Below are positions 61,965 to 64,000 of a stretch of 64,000 nucleotides of DNA, piece after piece. Every line of letters begins with the position of its first letter. Positions within the stretch are counted from its first letter, which is position 1. Source of the DNA: Alteraurantiacibacter aestuarii (GTDB taxonomy: Bacteria; Pseudomonadota; Alphaproteobacteria; Sphingomonadales; Sphingomonadaceae); NCBI RefSeq assembly GCF_009827405.1, contig NZ_WTYY01000002.1, positions 496,001 through 560,000 on the forward strand, read 5' to 3'. Below the pieces are notes generated by a model that searched no databases, was not told the DNA's origin, and saw nothing but the letters and a program-made list of their open reading frames with translations. Both the position numbers and the translations under genes were made by a program.

Positions 61965-64000
61965 GGGTGTCCTCCCGCCGCAGCGTCTGTGTAATCCTCA
62001 TTGGCGCGGGCGATGAGGAAGGCATGGATGTCGGCGGCGTCTTCCTCGCTCAGAATGTCGGAGAAGCCCGCCATTCCGCGATCGATGAACAGGCCGTGCA
62101 GCACGATGTCGTTGAACTGCGCGCGGGTTTCCTGTGTCATCCAGCGCAGGTCCTTCACCCCGCCCACGGCATTCTCACCGTGGCAGCGCACGCATGTGTC
62201 ACCGTAAAGCTGGCGGCCATGCGATACCTGCGCCTCATTGGCGGACAGGTATGGCGGACGCGGCAGGCTGGTTGGTGGCGGCGGAGGCGGCAGGGTTACG
62301 CCTGTCGCGCCCAGACGGAACACCAGCAGCTTTGCGGTCGATGTCTGGAATGGGCCAAGGTTATAGACGGGCGAGCCTCCCCAGCCGGCGTTGATGGCGA
62401 TATATTGGACCCCGTCCACCATATAGGTGATGGGTCCGGCCACCGGAGCCTGGTCAATATCCATCTCCCACAACTTGGCGCCAGTGTCGGCGCGGTAGAT
62501 GGCCAGCGTCTTGTCGATCGTGCCCTGCACCAGCAGATTGCCCGCCGTGGCCAGCACGCCGCCAGAGCCGGGGTGCGCATAGGGCACGCGCCACGCCTCG
62601 CTCTGCGTCACCGGGTCCCAGGCGAGCAGATAGCCCTTTTCCTTCTCATTCGCCTCGGCCTGAAGCGCGGCCCGCAGTTCGGGCATATTGCCGCGCGACT
62701 GGCCGCTGTTGGACCGGTGATGGACGAAGTTGAAGCCGCCATCCTCGGCGCGGGCATAGGTGGAGGGCTGCTCCTGCGCGCTGAGATAGACCAGCCCGGT
62801 GTCAGGGCTGAACGCCATCGGATGCCAGCTGTGCGCCGCCAGCCAGCTGGGACTCATCAGATGCGGCGTGGTGGTGTTATGTGCGCCGGGCTGAAGCACC
62901 GGACGGCCTGTTTCCAGATCGATGCGGCTGGCCCAGGTGTTTTCAGAGACATAGGTTTCCGCGCTGATCAGTTCCCCGCTGGCGCCGTCAATCACATAGA
63001 AAAAGCCGTTCTTGGGTGCCTGCATGATGACCTGGCGTTCACGCCCGCCGATCTCCAGATCGGTCAGGATCATCGGCTGGGTGCAGGTGTAATCCCACTC
63101 CTCCTCGGGCACCATCTGATAGTGCCACTTGTACTCGCCCGTATCGGCATCGACCGCGACGATGGAGCACAGGAACAGGTTGTCCCCCTCATCATTGCTG
63201 CGGAAATACCACATGTGCGGGCTGCCATTGCCGGTGCCGATATAGACCAGGTTCAGTTCAGGATCGTAGGCGAAGCTGTCCCACGCCGTGCCGCCGCCGC
63301 CATAGCGCCACCATTCGCCCGCCCATGTGGGCAAGGCGATGTCCATGGCGCTGTCCGACGCTTCACCGTCAGGGCCATCCGCCGGATTGCCGGGCACGGT
63401 GTAGAACTTCCACAATTGCTCGCCCGTCTCGGCATCATAGGCGACCACGAAGCCGCGCACGCCGTAATCCGCGCCGCCATTGCCGATCACCACCTTGCCA
63501 TCATAGACGCGCGGCGCACCGGTGATGGAATAGGCGTTCAACTCGCCTTCGGTTTCGAATGTCTGGGCAGACCACACTTCTGATCCTGTGGCCGCATCCA
63601 CAGCGATCAGCCGGCCATCGAGCGCGCCGATATAGAGCTTGCCGTTCCACGCCGCGATCCCGCGCGAGGAAGGCCCGCAGCATGCCAGCCGCGCCCATTC
63701 GGGGCCGACTTCGGGATCATAGGTCCACAATTTCTCACCCGTCGCCGCATTATAGGCGGTGACGATGTTGTAGATGCTCTCATTGTAAAGCACGCCATCG
63801 ACCACCAGCGGGGTCGCCTGCACGCCGCGCATGGTCGCAAGGTCATCGAACCATGCCAGGCCCAGCTGGCTGACATTGCCATCGTTGATCTGGGTGAGTG
63901 GGCTGAACCGGTCCTCTGACCAGCCGCGCCCGTGGCTCATCCAGTCGCCGATATTGGCCGGGGCATTGATATTGCGCAGAGACTGGCCGTTCACCACGGT
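61961..64000 (-). CDS. PQQ-dependent quinohaemoprotein alcohol dehydrogenase, 5' end cut off
   Basis: 680 codons are visible; the frame runs off the right edge, so the signal peptide is missing. An eight-bladed PQQ propeller is evident from GW and AxTG repeats (AYNAATGEKLWTYD, AVDAATGSEVW). The vicinal disulfide Cys-Cys of PQQ enzymes is in LACCGPSSRG. WDYT near 63090 fits the region of the catalytic Asp. After a Pro-rich linker the C-terminus is a cytochrome c domain with CVRCH (62180-62194) and a downstream Met (GMAGF) as the sixth haem ligand. Type II enzymes oxidise alcohols or polyol-type polymers in the periplasm. Substrate unknown. Confidence 0.9.
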   Translation of the reverse strand, partial: TVVNGQSLRNINAPANIGDWMSHGRGWSEDRFSPLTQINDGNVSQLGLAWFDDLATMRGVQATPLVVDGVLYNESIYNIVTAYNAATGEKLWTYDPEVGPEWARLACCGPSSRGIAAWNGKLYIGALDGRLIAVDAATGSEVWSAQTFETEGELNAYSITGAPRVYDGKVVIGNGGADYGVRGFVVAYDAETGEQLWKFYTVPGNPADGPDGEASDSAMDIALPTWAGEWWRYGGGGTAWDSFAYDPELNLVYIGTGNGSPHMWYFRSNDEGDNLFLCSIVAVDADTGEYKWHYQMVPEEEWDYTCTQPMILTDLEIGGRERQVIMQAPKNGFFYVIDGASGELISAETYVSENTWASRIDLETGRPVLQPGAHNTTTPHLMSPSWLAAHSWHPMAFSPDTGLVYLSAQEQPSTYARAEDGGFNFVHHRSNSGQSRGNMPELRAALQAEANEKEKGYLLAWDPVTQSEAWRVPYAHPGSGGVLATAGNLLVQGTIDKTLAIYRADTGAKLWEMDIDQAPVAGPITYMVDGVQYIAINAGWGGSPVYNLGPFQTSTAKLLVFRLGATGVTLPPPPPPTSLPRPPYLSANEAQVSHGRQLYGDTCVRCHGENAVGGVKDLRWMTQETRAQFNDIVLHGLFIDRGMAGFSDILSEEDAADIHAFLIARANEDYTDAAAGGHP

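Noticed and set aside
60267-63583. Plus-strand open frames of 575 and 594 codons opposite the NTF2-like and PQQ genes
   Set aside because: Antisense shadows; the opposing genes have signal peptide, PQQ and haem motifs.
1-64000. CRISPR arrays, insertion sequences, tRNA or rRNA genes
   Set aside because: No regularly spaced repeats, transposase motifs or cloverleaf/rRNA sequences were seen on reading both strands.

Overview
The window reads as chromosomal DNA of a high-GC alphaproteobacterium, most likely a sphingomonad (Sphingomonadaceae/Erythrobacteraceae). The reasons are the TonB-dependent receptor with a sphingomonad-style TonB box and plug, the large set of exported peptidases, the DmpA/BapA-type beta-peptidase, and the frequent 1-4 nt gene overlaps. 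The assignment is inference; no rRNA or tRNA gene is present to fix it. Coding density is very high and no gene-free stretch exceeds 300 bases.

Region 1 (1-7.5 kb), surface proteins. A cut-off gene for an exported, autotransporter-like protein has lost its reading frame next to an A-tract. It is followed by a 1801-residue autotransporter with two passenger segments joined by a Thr-Pro spacer, and by a DNA-binding/TPR membrane regulator. All three are on the minus strand.

Region 2 (7.5-24.2 kb), an accessory island of defence or antagonism type. It holds a SIR2 - P-loop NTPase - helical-repeat protein (1309 aa) resembling NAD-depleting anti-phage STAND proteins. Divergent from it is a two-gene cassette: a lysozyme-like muramidase and a Tae4-type peptidoglycan amidase. 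Converging on these is a two-gene operon for giant proteins of 2258 and 1473 residues that I cannot assign to any family. This is the best candidate for an undescribed system.

Region 3 (24.4-60.2 kb), a catabolic island. A TetR/BetI-like regulator is followed by two paralogous FAD oxidoreductases, exported peptidases (amidohydrolase, S9, M20, M16, P1/DmpA, TolB-CehA), a Rieske oxygenase and two class III aminotransferases. It also carries a BKACE enzyme, an acetylpolyamine-amidohydrolase-like deacetylase, a complete spermidine/putrescine-type ABC importer with a divergent LysR regulator, a hot-dog thioesterase, a TPR-sulfotransferase, a TonB receptor, an APC permease, and a sulfatase with its own formylglycine-generating enzyme. 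A plausible flow is: outer-membrane uptake, periplasmic peptide trimming, ABC import, then transamination and beta-keto-acid cleavage in the cytoplasm. Three promoters in this island (two oxidoreductase genes and the TonB receptor) carry the same TTTAC-N4-GTnAA inverted repeat, a candidate operator for the local TetR protein.

Region 4 (60.2-64 kb) is a minus-strand pair: a PQQ-dependent quinohaemoprotein dehydrogenase, cut by the right edge, followed by a duplicated-domain exported protein.
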